In this document: piece by piece, positions 17,404-25,938 of the stretch
Numbering within the stretch: the stretch's first letter is position 1
Layout: every line of letters begins with the position of its first letter
Made by a program: the position numbers and the translations under genes
From: Bradyrhizobium elkanii WSM2783
Lineage (GTDB): Bacteria; Pseudomonadota; Alphaproteobacteria; Rhizobiales; Xanthobacteraceae
Direction: 5' to 3'
Assembly: GCF_000472865.1 (NCBI RefSeq)
Contig: NZ_AXAP01000018.1
Coordinates: forward strand, 1-64,000
DNA length: 64,000 bases
The notes under the pieces: generated by a model
What the model was told of the DNA's origin: nothing
Database searches by the model: none
Seen by the model: only the letters and a program-made list of their open reading frames with translations

Positions 17404-18144
17404 TCAGTAGCCGGTTGCCACCGGCCCGCCGAAATTGCCGAAATTGAAGCGGTAGTTGATGCCGGCCTTCACGGTGTGCTCGTCATTATGGAAGCTGCCG
17501 AACGGCACCAGCGGGGCCGGCGCAACGAAGCGGCTGTCGCCGAAATCGTAGAATTGATACTCGGCCTTGGCCGACCAGTTTGGCGCGAACATGTATTCGA
17601 TGCCGCCGCCGACGGTAAAGCCGTTGCGGTGCCTGTCGCTCAGCGCGAATCCGACCGGGATGCCGCCGAACCTCAGCGTTTCGTTGTTGTCGGAATAGGC
17701 ATAGCCGCCCTTCGCGTAGACCAGGCCCGGGCCCCAGGTCCAGCCGACGCGGCCGGTGATAGAGCCGATCCCGCGCTGGTCGTTGTTGTAGACGAAGCCG
17801 CCGGGGAACGCCGCGCTGACCTGATCGCCTCCGAGCCAGGAATACTGACCTTCGACGCCAACCAGGAAGTTTGGATGGAATTGCCAGTCGCCGCCCACCT
17901 GGACGCCGCCGAGGAAGCGGGTTTTGTGGTCGCTGAGCGCGAAGCCGTTAAAGGTGTCGCTGCTGGTGAAGGCGCCGCCGATATGGCCGCCGACATAGAA
18001 GCCGGTCCAGTTGTAAATCGGCGCGGCGTAAACCGGCGCCGGGGCTTTGCTGTAATAGGGGCGGGCGCCGAGATCGGCGCCGAATGCCGGCGCGGCTGCG
18101 GCGAACGCCGTGAGGGCAACGGTTGCGAGCAGGATCTTCTTCAT
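17404..18144 (-). CDS. Omp25/RopB-like outer-membrane beta-barrel protein
   Basis: 246-residue small porin-like protein. The signal peptide is MKKILLATVALTAFAAAAPAFG with cleavage after about residue 22. The segment APIYNWTGFYVGGHIGGAF is the standard first strand of the rhizobial Omp25/Omp31 family. Alternating aromatic strands follow, and the chain ends in an eight-stranded barrel pattern (TVKAGINYRFNFG). Such proteins stabilise the outer membrane and are surface exposed. The start at 18144 is chosen for the signal peptide; an upstream in-frame ATG at 18165 is unlikely. A terminator follows directly. Confidence 0.9.
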   Translation of the reverse strand: MKKILLATVALTAFAAAAPAFGADLGARPYYSKAPAPVYAAPIYNWTGFYVGGHIGGAFTSSDTFNGFALSDHKTRFLGGVQVGGDWQFHPNFLVGVEGQYSWLGGDQVSAAFPGGFVYNNDQRGIGSITGRVGWTWGPGLVYAKGGYAYSDNNETLRFGGIPVGFALSDRHRNGFTVGGGIEYMFAPNWSAKAEYQFYDFGDSRFVAPAPLVPFGSFHNDEHTVKAGINYRFNFGNFGGPVATGY

Positions 18145-18379
18145 TTCTAGTCCTCGGAGATTCAAAATGAGACGCTGCGCGCAGCGCCCCCTGGCGCGAA
18201 TAAAGACCGCATTTGAATAAAATGATGTCAGCGGGGGGCGATCGCGGTCGATAATCCAACCTATTGGCCGGTAATTGTTTTTTGTGCTTAACGGCGGCTT
18301 AAGGAAGGGTGAAGGAAGGCTTAATCTGCACCTCGCGCGCAGCCTTTGCGGAAATCTTTCCTAACGAGGCAAGACTTGC

Positions 18380-18700
18380 TTAACCAAGCCTGCGCCTGAT
18401 GTCCTCGCGCATCTGTTCGCGGAACTGAGCTTTGCGCGCCGGCCGTTCCTTCTCCGGGACGTCATGGCGGTCGAACACGTTGAACTTCTCGAGGATCGGA
18501 TAGTGCTCGCTGGCCATCGCCAGCACGCGCAGGAGATCGGCGACTTGCGCGCTCGGTCCCGTCACCTCCCAGCGGCGGACGGTGTTGGCGCCCTCGGGCC
18601 CTTTCAGTCCGCACAGCTTCGCCATGTCGGCCACCGTGAGTGGCCGGCCAATGGCCTCGCCGAGATGCTCGCGGAGCTTTTTCAGCTCTGGGCCGGTCAT
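18380..18700 (-). CDS. small XRE/HTH-like regulator, unassigned
   Basis: 106 residues from the ATG at 18700 (MTGPELKKLREHLGEAIGR), which has GAGG 7 bases upstream. The N-terminal 60 residues resemble an XRE or antitoxin-type helix-turn-helix (LTVADMAKLCGL then ANTVRRWE). The C-terminal half is charged, and its last 20 residues are very Arg/Glu rich. No toxin partner is adjacent. Probably a DNA-binding protein; low certainty. The open frame continues upstream through a palindromic repeat and is not considered coding there. Confidence 0.6.
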   Translation of the reverse strand: MTGPELKKLREHLGEAIGRPLTVADMAKLCGLKGPEGANTVRRWEVTGPSAQVADLLRVLAMASEHYPILEKFNVFDRHDVPEKERPARKAQFREQMREDIRRRLG

Positions 18701-18719
18701 CGATACCTCATTGGGACCG

Positions 18720-18819
18720 GAACATGATCCGGAAAAGTGGGCGCCAGCTTTCGAAGCGTCTGCGGGAATATCATGCTCACACAAAAGATAGAGCGGAATG
18801 ACGGTTCATCACGCTTTAG
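18720..18819. repeat. degenerate copy of the GAGCATGATCC...GATCGTGCTC repeat
   Basis: GAACATGATCCGGAAAAGTGG, then CATGCTCACACAAAAG and TTCATCACGCTTTA, follow the same order as the unit at 58345-58444 with several substitutions. It lies upstream of the small HTH gene. Confidence 0.7.
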
Positions 18820-18912
18820 TGGCGCTGCATTCGGATGGTTTGTGAACCAGATCACATAGCCCATCGCGGAAGCAAGTTATACCGCACGCCGATTCCTGAT
18901 GAGGAGGAGATC

Positions 18913-19113
18913 ATGCGCAGCTTGATTGAAAGCCTCACACCCGACGCTTGCCGAATCGACTGGAAATGGATCGGCGCCATGTTCGCGTTTTATATGGCAG
19001 TGGTGGTGATTGCGGCCGGTCTGCTGATGACCCATCGATCCACGAAAGGCTCGGCCTACGAGATGTCGCTGGCTGCGGTCGCTTGCGTGTCCTGCGCGCC
19101 TGCCGCCGATTGA
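18913..19113 (+). CDS. small single-pass membrane protein
   Basis: 66-residue protein with an excellent ribosome site (GAGGAGGAGA ending 2 bases before the ATG). A polar N-tail (MRSLIESLTPDACRIDWKW) precedes one membrane helix (about residues 22-41, MFAFYMAVVVIAAGLLM). A short tail contains a CVSC pair that could bind metal or form a disulfide. No family recognised. Confidence 0.6.
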   Translation: MRSLIESLTPDACRIDWKWIGAMFAFYMAVVVIAAGLLMTHRSTKGSAYEMSLAAVACVSCAPAAD

Positions 19114-19615
19114 TCGGCTGGATCATGATCCGATCGGATGGAATCGGATCATGGTCTCATCTCATCTTCGCCGATCGACTTTCAAGAGTTGCTATGGCAA
19201 CCGACGCCGCGAGGGCCGAACTTGTCGTCATATTCCGAGGCTATTCTCGGCGGACCGCTGACGCTGGCTGTCTCTCTGTCTGCTATGGTGCACATCGCAA
19301 CCTCTCTCACTGATGAATTGGTGAGCACAGTTGACTGCAATCGTCGCAAGATGTTTCTGCGCCATCTTGTTGCGCAACCCCGCCATGCATCATTCGCTTT
19401 GACAGCGATGTGATTTGCGCCGAAAGAAAGGCGCATTCTCCATGGCGCAAAGTTGGGGAGGAACAGCGCGCACGAAGTTTTTTGTGATGCGCTTATTGGA
19501 CTGTCGAAGTTGGCTGAGGCCTTTTTGGGGGACGCGCTAATTGCTGTTGCCGGTTGTCGATTGCAGAGATCGCAGTCCTCGCGATCATCTCCCCCGGGTC
19601 AAGGCGCTTCCGGCC
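19114..19615. other. intergenic stretch with a short palindrome
   Basis: About 500 bases without a convincing gene. An imperfect palindrome at 19124-19153 (CATGATCCGAT and ATCGGATCATG) is a possible protein-binding site or small repeat. The rest holds only short open frames with no ribosome sites. Confidence 0.5.
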
Positions 19616-20743
19616 ATGGAGTCTGATCTGAGCCCGCAAGGGTGGATCTGGTGGCCTGAACGTGAGGATCTCTCGCTCGAGTTCATGCGCTTGCTGGCTT
19701 CCGTCCAGGAAGGCGGCGCGACTTTTTCGGAATGCTGGCTCACCGCCAGCCGCATCGATTTCGCTGGCGACGATGGCGACGATTCTTGGCACCGGGAATG
19801 GATTGGCGCCGCGGAAGTAAATCGCGAGCGGGCTTCATCCGCGGCCGCACAGGGCCATCTGGCGACGGCGAGGAGCAATTGGCTGCGCGCCATCAACTAT
19901 TATCTTACCGCCGCATATCCGCTTGATCTTTCGCCGGACAAGCGGCGGTTAGCGATCGCGTCGATGCGCGAATGCGCCGCGAAATATCTCAACTGCCGCG
20001 AGCCGGTCGGCGAGGTCGTCTCGATACCCTGGCTGAACGAGTTCACTTTGCAGGGATATTATTTGCCGGCGCGCCGCGGCGGCGATCGTGCGCCGGTGGT
20101 CATCTGTATCGGAGAGCCCGGACACCACAAGGAAGAATTCCTGTTCAAGCTTGCGCACCACGCCTCCGAGCGCGGGATGGCGCTGCTTGCGGTGGACGTC
20201 CTGGGCGACGGCAGCGGCCAGTTATTCGAGGAGGTGTCGCTGCGCCGCAAGCCGCAGCGGGCCATTGCACCGATCATGGATTACCTTGTCGGCCGCGACG
20301 ATGTCGATGAGCGGCGGATCGCGATCCTCGCCGATGGCTGGAGTTCGTCCTTTGTCGCGCGCGGGATCGCCTTCGACCATCGCTTTGCTGCGGCCGTTTG
20401 CGACGGCGGCATCTGGGATCTGCATATACGGTCATTCCTGAATCCGCAGGACAGATCGTTCGGCATCGAATCGTGTCCTGAATTGGAAGCCGACCGCATC
20501 CTGAGGAGCATCAGGTGTCCGTTGCTGATTGCCGCGAGCGGGCGCGGCGGACTCAGGGCGGACAGGGTTGCAGAACTGACGGATCAGTTGCGGGCGGGGC
20601 GGCGCGACCGGGACATCACGCTCGAGATTTTTGAGAGCGCGGAGACTGCCGCAGGCCAGGGGCTCCTGGACAATCCAACTCTCGCCAACGAGTTCATTTT
20701 CGATTGGATAGCATCCCGCATCGCGGCGCAGCCTTTGAGATAA
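19616..20743 (+). CDS. diverged alpha/beta hydrolase
   Basis: 375-residue protein with an alpha/beta-hydrolase core preceded by a helical cap of about 140 residues, as in FrsA-like or 2,6-dihydroxypseudooxynicotine-hydrolase-like enzymes. The core shows LQGYYLPARRGGDRAPVVIC, an oxyanion-loop region GEPGHHKEE, and a nucleophile elbow that reads ADGWSSSFVARG, so the final Gly of GxSxG is Ser. Near the C-terminus, where relatives have a catalytic His before DNP, the sequence is ETAAGQGLLDNP with no His. The enzyme may therefore be altered or inactive. Start chosen at the ATG giving MESDLSPQG; the frame is open 25 codons upstream. Confidence 0.7.
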   Translation: MESDLSPQGWIWWPEREDLSLEFMRLLASVQEGGATFSECWLTASRIDFAGDDGDDSWHREWIGAAEVNRERASSAAAQGHLATARSNWLRAINYYLTAAYPLDLSPDKRRLAIASMRECAAKYLNCREPVGEVVSIPWLNEFTLQGYYLPARRGGDRAPVVICIGEPGHHKEEFLFKLAHHASERGMALLAVDVLGDGSGQLFEEVSLRRKPQRAIAPIMDYLVGRDDVDERRIAILADGWSSSFVARGIAFDHRFAAAVCDGGIWDLHIRSFLNPQDRSFGIESCPELEADRILRSIRCPLLIAASGRGGLRADRVAELTDQLRAGRRDRDITLEIFESAETAAGQGLLDNPTLANEFIFDWIASRIAAQPLR

Positions 20744-20816
20744 CAGGATCTAGTCGCAGGCGCGTCGCCCTTCGCGTCTTCGGAGATGATGAACGGAGGC
20801 CGGTGACGTCGCGTCT

Positions 20817-21314
20817 CTAAAAATCCGCCGCCACTTTCAGGCGGGCTTTCTCCAGCCGCCTCTTGAGGGCGGCGAGCTTGTTGGTCAGATCATCCAGCTC
20901 GCGCGGGCTGAATTCCGCGAAAATGAACTCATTCAGGCTTTCCTGCTGCGAGGTCAGGCCCGCGAGCTGCTTGTAGGTCTTGTCGGTCAGCGACATCTTC
21001 ACGATGCGGGCGTCTTCCTTCGCCGGCTTGCGACGGACAAAGCCTTTCTTCTCCAGAAGCTTCGATTGGGTCGTGACGAACGACGGATCGACATGCAGCA
21101 TTTTTGACACAGCGTTGACCGGCACGCCGTCGCCCTGATCGAGATCGGCAAGCGCCACGATCATCATCCATTGCGGTCCGCTGATTCCGAGCTGCTTGGC
21201 CCAGAAGTAGCGAATCTCCTCGAGATGAACGCTGATCGCCGCGATCTCCCAGGCGAATCGCCGAATGACATTCTCGCTCTTGGTGGCGGACTCATCCATG
21301 GGCACTGTACTCAC
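20817..21314 (-). CDS. MarR family transcriptional regulator
   Basis: 165-residue MarR-type protein. The N-terminal helix carries HLEEIRYFWAKQLGISGPQWMMI, and the winged helix (about residues 60-115) contains VNAVSKMLHVDPSFVTTQSKLLEKKGFVRR followed by the wing KEDARIVKMSLTDK. A C-terminal dimerisation helix closes the chain. It is convergent with the alpha/beta hydrolase and divergent from the porin gene at 21672, with 357 bases between the two starts, so it could regulate the porin. Confidence 0.92.
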   Translation of the reverse strand: MSTVPMDESATKSENVIRRFAWEIAAISVHLEEIRYFWAKQLGISGPQWMMIVALADLDQGDGVPVNAVSKMLHVDPSFVTTQSKLLEKKGFVRRKPAKEDARIVKMSLTDKTYKQLAGLTSQQESLNEFIFAEFSPRELDDLTNKLAALKRRLEKARLKVAADF

Positions 21315-21671
21315 CCCCTTCAGACTCCATAGCGGATGCGCGGCGGAAACGACACCGGTAATCAGTTATATATGTGTCAATTCGCACGGGAAATTTGGCA
21401 ACAGGTGGTCCTTCGGTAGCGGCGCGCTCAGTTGCCGAAAAGACACATCGCGTTGGCAATCAATATATGAGTGAGTAAACTAATTTGATTATCTAAATAG
21501 CACATGCATAACTTTCATTCCGACGGAGGGGGGCACCCGACCGTCTCGTCTCAGGTGGTTCTCATCAGGCCACCGGCTTGAGAGATGCGTTGATCCTCAA
21601 CGTTTTTTTCGAGGGCAGTCTAATCCGCTTTGCACGGGGGTTCGTGCACAGCACTTACTTGGAGGTTAACA
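21315..21671. promoter_or_regulatory. divergent region upstream of MarR and porin genes
   Basis: 357 bases, markedly AT-richer than the surroundings (for example ATCAGTTATATATGTG near 21361 and AATTTGATTATCTAAATAGC near 21482). It holds a long porin leader with an exact Shine-Dalgarno GGAGGT at 21661-21666. No exact operator was identified. Confidence 0.5.
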
Positions 21672-23252
21672 ATGAAGGTGGCTAAGAGCCTTATTCTTGG
21701 CTCAGCGGCGGTTCTGCTCGCGATGGGCGGGGCTCAGGCGGCCGATCTTCCCGTCAAGGCCAAAGCGGTCGAGTACGTGAAGGTCTGTTCGCTCTATGGT
21801 GCCGGTTTCTGGTACATCCCGGGCACCGATACCTGCATGAAGATCGGTGGTTATCTGCGTGTCGACACCACGTTCAACGGCGGCATCTACGGTTCGCAGG
21901 CTTGGAGCGGTGATGCGGGTCAGCACAACCGTTATCAAGACTACTTCTCCGCCCGCTCCCGTATGGCGCTGACGATCGATACCCGCACCGCGACGGAATA
22001 TGGCGTCGTCCGCACCTTCGCTCAGGGCGACTTCCAGTTCGATACGCTCGGCAACAACACCTACAGCCCGAACTCGATCAATGGTTCGCTTCCGGTCGCA
22101 GGTGCCAACCTGCTGCACACGCCGGGCGGCGGCTACGTCGCGGTCGAGTACGTGTTCATCCAGTTCGCGGGCTTTACCTTCGGTAAGTCGTCGTCCGCGT
22201 TTGCGACGCCTTGGAATGGTTATCCGGGCAACAACTCATCCAACCTGCTCGGCGGTCATGACACCGTCACGGGTGTGAACAACATCCAGTACACCGCGCA
22301 GTTCGGCAACGGCATCTCGGGCACCATCGGCCTCGATGACCCGACCGTGTTCAACCGCACGACGGTTGCCAACCTGTCGCTGCCTCTCACCGCGACCGGT
22401 GGCGTCGCCAACGCCTATGCCGGCGTCCATGCTCCGGACATCGTCGGTAACATCCGCATCGATCAGGCTTGGGGTCTGTTCCAGATTTCGGCTGCGGCAC
22501 ATGAAGTCAGCGGCTCCTATAACGTGTTGAACGCCGCTGCGGCTCCCGCAGGTGGCGTCGGTCTGCCGGGTGCGGCTCCGACCGCTGCTTCGGAACTGTC
22601 CGGTCACCCCGACACCAAGTGGGGTGGTGCAGTGATGGCTGCGTTGCAGATCAAGAACATCCCGACCGGTCCCGGCGACGACATCAAGTTGGATGCGACC
22701 TATGCCGTCGGTGACACCAAGCAGGTGATCTCGACGTCGGCGGCCTCGCCGAGCTTTGCGATATTCGGCAGCACGAGCAGGCTCGGCGCCTATCAGAGCG
22801 TCGGCTTCGGTGCGACCACCGATGGCGTGTACCTTCCGGTTGCGGCCGGTGGCGACGGTTCGATCCACCTGACCAAGGCCTGGGGTATCCGTGGTGCGTT
22901 CAACCACAACTGGGATCCCTACTGGTCGACCAGCTTGTTCGGCAGCTACTCCAGCGTGAGCTACGACAACACGGCGAAGGCGTTCATCTGCGCCAACTAC
23001 ACCGGTACCAAGGCTGTCACTGCGGATTACAGCTGCAACCCGAACTTCAACGTGTCTCAGCTCGGCGTGGTCACCCGTTGGACCCCGGTCAAGAACCTGA
23101 CGTTCTCGGCCGAAGTCATCTGGCTCCACCTCGACCAGAAGTTCACCGGTGGTGCCGTTCTCGCTGTGCCGGCGCCGAAGCCGGCCACGCTCTACGAGTA
23201 CAAGGACCAGGATACGGTCAGCTTGCAGGTCCGCGCTCAGCGCAACTTCTGA
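21672..23252 (+). CDS. major porin, Omp2/Porin_2 family
   Basis: 526-residue porin. The signal peptide is MKVAKSLILGSAAVLLAMGGAQA (about residues 1-23), followed by ADLPVKAKAVEYVKVCSLYGAGFWYIPGTDTCMKIGGYLRVD, the N-terminal hallmark of rhizobial and Brucella Omp2-type porins with its disulfide Cys pair. Sixteen-strand-type amphipathic segments follow, and the C-terminal residue is Phe (QVRAQRNF), the outer-membrane sorting signal. It has an ideal ribosome site and strong codon bias, consistent with a highly expressed protein, and a tight terminator 30 bases downstream. The start at 21672 is fixed by the Shine-Dalgarno and signal peptide. Confidence 0.94.
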   Translation: MKVAKSLILGSAAVLLAMGGAQAADLPVKAKAVEYVKVCSLYGAGFWYIPGTDTCMKIGGYLRVDTTFNGGIYGSQAWSGDAGQHNRYQDYFSARSRMALTIDTRTATEYGVVRTFAQGDFQFDTLGNNTYSPNSINGSLPVAGANLLHTPGGGYVAVEYVFIQFAGFTFGKSSSAFATPWNGYPGNNSSNLLGGHDTVTGVNNIQYTAQFGNGISGTIGLDDPTVFNRTTVANLSLPLTATGGVANAYAGVHAPDIVGNIRIDQAWGLFQISAAAHEVSGSYNVLNAAAAPAGGVGLPGAAPTAASELSGHPDTKWGGAVMAALQIKNIPTGPGDDIKLDATYAVGDTKQVISTSAASPSFAIFGSTSRLGAYQSVGFGATTDGVYLPVAAGGDGSIHLTKAWGIRGAFNHNWDPYWSTSLFGSYSSVSYDNTAKAFICANYTGTKAVTADYSCNPNFNVSQLGVVTRWTPVKNLTFSAEVIWLHLDQKFTGGAVLAVPAPKPATLYEYKDQDTVSLQVRAQRNF

Positions 23253-23281
23253 TCCGCTCGATCTGATGCATCTCTAGAGAA

Positions 23282-23311
23282 TCCCCGGCAGGCAACTGCC
23301 GGGGATTTTTC
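23282..23311 (+). terminator. Rho-independent terminator of the porin gene
   Basis: Stem CCCCGGCAG / CTGCCGGGG with a short loop, then ATTTTTC. Confidence 0.92.
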
Positions 23312-23316
23312 GTTGG

Positions 23317-23395
23317 GCGAATGGTGAGTGGCGAATAGCGAAAGCGAGCGGGCGTCGCGCACTCCATCGCAACTCGCTATTCGCCATTCGCTGCA
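23317..23395. repeat. inverted repeat built on GCGAATAGCGA
   Basis: GCGAATGGTGAGTGGCGAATAGC on the left is mirrored by GCTATTCGCCATTCGC on the right, with about 30 bases between. It lies downstream of the porin terminator. Confidence 0.7.
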
Positions 23396-23439
23396 TCCGT
23401 GACCTGCGCAGCTTCGGCATAGCGCATTGCCAAAAAATA

Positions 23440-23577
23440 TGATTTACTCAGGTAATTTTCTAAGGTACTAAGGACTCAAGTCGGCGCAGCATGGTCGGCC
23501 CGTTAGGTCTCGCTGAGACACAACCTCTTAATGCTAAACCTCCGAAACCTCCGGCAATGCCCTGCCGGAGGTTTTTC
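23440..23577 (+). ncRNA. candidate small RNA ending in an orphan terminator
   Basis: A strong terminator at 23547-23577 (ACCTCCGGCA / TGCCGGAGGT then TTTTC) has no gene upstream of it since the porin terminator about 240 bases earlier. The preceding AT-rich patch around 23435-23465 could be a promoter. The arrangement fits a transcript of roughly 100 bases. The 5' end is a guess and no homology is claimed. Confidence 0.35.
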
Positions 23578-23688
23578 ATTTCGGCGACTGCGGCAGGGCT
23601 CCGCGGTCCGCGCTCCACGTGATTCGGGTATCGCCGATGGTCGATGGATGCGCCGGGCGATCGTGGCGAGATCGCCCAATCAATCCTG

Positions 23689-24126
23689 TCATCGCATCAT
23701 CGCGACGCCAGCCTCGCTGCCACAGCCCTCGGGCGGCTTTTCGCCTTTGGCGGCGCAGAAGCGGGAAAAGGAGCGGCCGCCCAGATACAGCGTGCCCGCA
23801 TAGCCATTCCCGACCACCAGCCCGTCGAAGACGAAGGGGTAGCCCTCCTGCCGCAGAACCATGTGCGCCCCATCGCGCCTCCAATGTCCGGAAAGCGTGG
23901 CCTGGATCGGCCTGCCGCTTGCGGCATCGCGCCCGTCCTCGCGGTAGCTGCCGTCCGGACTCATGCGCCACGAGTAGACGCAGCGCGGGAAAGCGTCGGG
24001 AATGATCGCCGTCCAGACGATGTCATCCGCTTCTGCGGCGGCATCGCGCGAGAGCCCGGGGTCGATCTGCAGGCACCAGAGCAGCGCACACCAGGCTGCG
24101 AGTAGGAAAAACCGGCCGACCATCAT
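23689..24126 (-). CDS. secreted hypothetical protein
   Basis: 145 residues from the ATG at 24126 (MMVGRFFLLAAWCALLWCLQ), with a signal peptide or membrane anchor (residues 4-21). The mature part contains FPRCVYSWRMSPDGSYREDGRDAASGRPIQATLSGHW and ends SRFCAAKGEKPPEGCG. The pattern (a strand-rich domain with three Cys) suggests a small periplasmic beta protein. No family recognised. The open frame upstream of the signal sequence is basic and unlikely to be translated. Confidence 0.6.
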   Translation of the reverse strand: MMVGRFFLLAAWCALLWCLQIDPGLSRDAAAEADDIVWTAIIPDAFPRCVYSWRMSPDGSYREDGRDAASGRPIQATLSGHWRRDGAHMVLRQEGYPFVFDGLVVGNGYAGTLYLGGRSFSRFCAAKGEKPPEGCGSEAGVAMMR

Positions 24127-24466
24127 TTGCCCCGTGTCGATTCCCGTGTTGGCTGGAGCGCGACGCTCTCTCCGTCGTCGCTGTTTTGTCGCGGGCTCGC
24201 ACTGACGGGAAGGCTTCTGACTCAAATGTCAAACAGCTTTCCGCTGTCATCGTTCGGCTTGACCAGCGATCCAGCATTCGAGGCGTCGACGCGCAAGTCG
24301 AGAATCACATCGCGCCCCGCTCGCAAGCTGAATTCTCCTGCCGGCGCTCTGTGGAAGACAATAGAATCAAAGTCTTATGTTGCTATCGTCCGTCCGAATA
24401 GTGGACGTAATTCATGATTACGGAGAATATATGGACAAGCATCCTGATCCGGTTTAGCAGAGCCAC
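24127..24466. promoter_or_regulatory. divergent region upstream of the IclR gene, with a candidate operator
   Basis: 340 bases without a gene. At 24391-24407 CGTCC and GGACG are separated by 7 bases, the size and symmetry of IclR-family sites, 59 bases before the IclR start. Autoregulation is an inference. Confidence 0.4.
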
Positions 24467-25345
24467 ATGGCCCTTTCCGCGACCCGCGAACCGACCTTCA
24501 TTCCGTCTCCCTCCGCGGAGGTGGTGCTGGCTGAAAGCGCGGGCGACGCCGCTTTCGCCACGACGCTGGCAAAGGGGCTGGTGGTGCTCGAAGCCTTCGA
24601 TGCGCAGGCGAGCTTGCTTGGCAACATGGAGCTTTCGGCCCGCACGGGGATTCCGCGGCCGACGGTTGCGAGACTGACGCATACGCTCGCCGAGCTCGGC
24701 TATCTCCGTTACGACCAGGATTTCGCGAAATACTGTCTCGGCGCGCGGGCGCTGCGCATGGCTCATCCGCTGCTCGCGAGCATGCCGTTTCGCCAGATGG
24801 CGCGGCCATTGATCCAGGAATTGGCGGAAAGCGTGCGCGGCACCGTCTCGATCGGGCTGCTCGACGGAACGGCGATGGTCTATGTCGAGTCCGCCAGATC
24901 AGGCGATGTCGGACCGCACGTCCCCGACATCGGCATGCCCATTCCCGTTGTCAGCACGGCGATGGGACGCGCTGCGGCCGCGACACTGCCTGCAGCCGAC
25001 TCCGCGCTGCTGGAGCGGCATATCAAAACCGATAACGCGGACGCATGGTCCACGCATCGCGACAAGTATCGCGCTGGAATTCAGCAGTGCGCGGATCACG
25101 GCTTCTGCACCTGCTACGGCGAATACATGCCGTCGATTCATGCGGTCGCCGCGCCGCTGTTTCATGCGCGGCGATTGAAGCAGTCGTTTGCCATCAATTG
25201 TGGAATCCCTGCGTTCCGGCTGCAGCCCGGACAGCTCGAATCCGAGATCGGCCCGCGCATCAGGGCTCTTGCCGTCAGCATCCGCTCGCTCGTCAACGAG
25301 GCCGAGCCGACCATCGAGCAGCCCAAGAAGAAGGTCACGAAATGA
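24467..25345 (+). CDS. IclR family transcriptional regulator
   Basis: 292-residue regulator. The N-terminal winged helix (about residues 33-95) has TTLAKGLVVLEAF, LSARTGIPRPTVARLTHTLAELGYL. The C-terminal effector domain carries GTVSIGLLDGTAMVYVESARS, the central MGRAAAATLP, and CGIPAFRL. Such regulators usually control a neighbouring catabolic gene in response to an aromatic or organic acid. The downstream CoA-transferase gene is 45 bases away and in the same direction, but is internally deleted. Confidence 0.92.
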   Translation: MALSATREPTFIPSPSAEVVLAESAGDAAFATTLAKGLVVLEAFDAQASLLGNMELSARTGIPRPTVARLTHTLAELGYLRYDQDFAKYCLGARALRMAHPLLASMPFRQMARPLIQELAESVRGTVSIGLLDGTAMVYVESARSGDVGPHVPDIGMPIPVVSTAMGRAAAATLPAADSALLERHIKTDNADAWSTHRDKYRAGIQQCADHGFCTCYGEYMPSIHAVAAPLFHARRLKQSFAINCGIPAFRLQPGQLESEIGPRIRALAVSIRSLVNEAEPTIEQPKKKVTK

Positions 25346-25390
25346 TCCGCAAAATGGCCGTTGTAGCCGAAGCGAGCGGCGGATCATGAG

Positions 25391-25858
25391 ATGGCCGGAC
25401 CGCTCGAGGGACTGAAGGTTCTCGACATCGCCACCATCATCGCCGCGCCGCTGGCCGCTACCCTGCTGGCCGACTATGGCGCCGAGGTCCTCAAGATCGA
25501 GATGCCGGGGCAGGGCGATGGGCTCAGGTCGTTCCCGCCGGCGTGGTGCGCCGAACACATGCTCGATGAGGTGCTCGCAAAATTCACGGCCGCGCAGGGC
25601 ACCATCGCGCCGATCTATTCGATCGATCAGATCGCGGCGGACCCGCAAGCCAAGGCGCGCGAGATGATTGCCCGCGTTCCCGATCGCGACTTCGGCTCGG
25701 TAGCGATGGCGAACGTCGTTCCGCGCTTTGCCGCCGATCCCGCGCAATTGCGTCATTCCGCCGGCGACGTCGGGCAGGACAATCGCGAGGTCTATCGGGA
25801 CTGGCTCGGCCTTTCGGAGCAGCAGATCGAACGGCTCACTCAGAAGAAGGTGATCTGA
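25391..25858 (+). pseudogene. CaiB/BaiF (class III) CoA-transferase with a large in-frame internal deletion
   Basis: 155 codons. Residues 1-51 are a normal N-terminus (PLEGLKVLDIATIIAAPLAATLLADYGAEVLKIE, GDGLRSFPP). From about residue 52 the chain matches the C-terminal third of the family (TIAPIYSIDQIAADPQAKAREMI, then the end of the domain LRHSAGDVGQDNREVYRDWLGLS). Full-length members are about 400 residues, so roughly 240 residues are missing, including the region of the catalytic Asp. The reading frame is kept across the join, so a short protein could still be made, but it should not be a CoA-transferase. Confidence 0.85.
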
Positions 25859-25938
25859 CGGCCGGCCATGCACCGGCGCGGTTCCGCGGAGACAACAAGA
25901 AAAGCGATGCGGACGTGCAACAACGAAAGGGAGGCATC

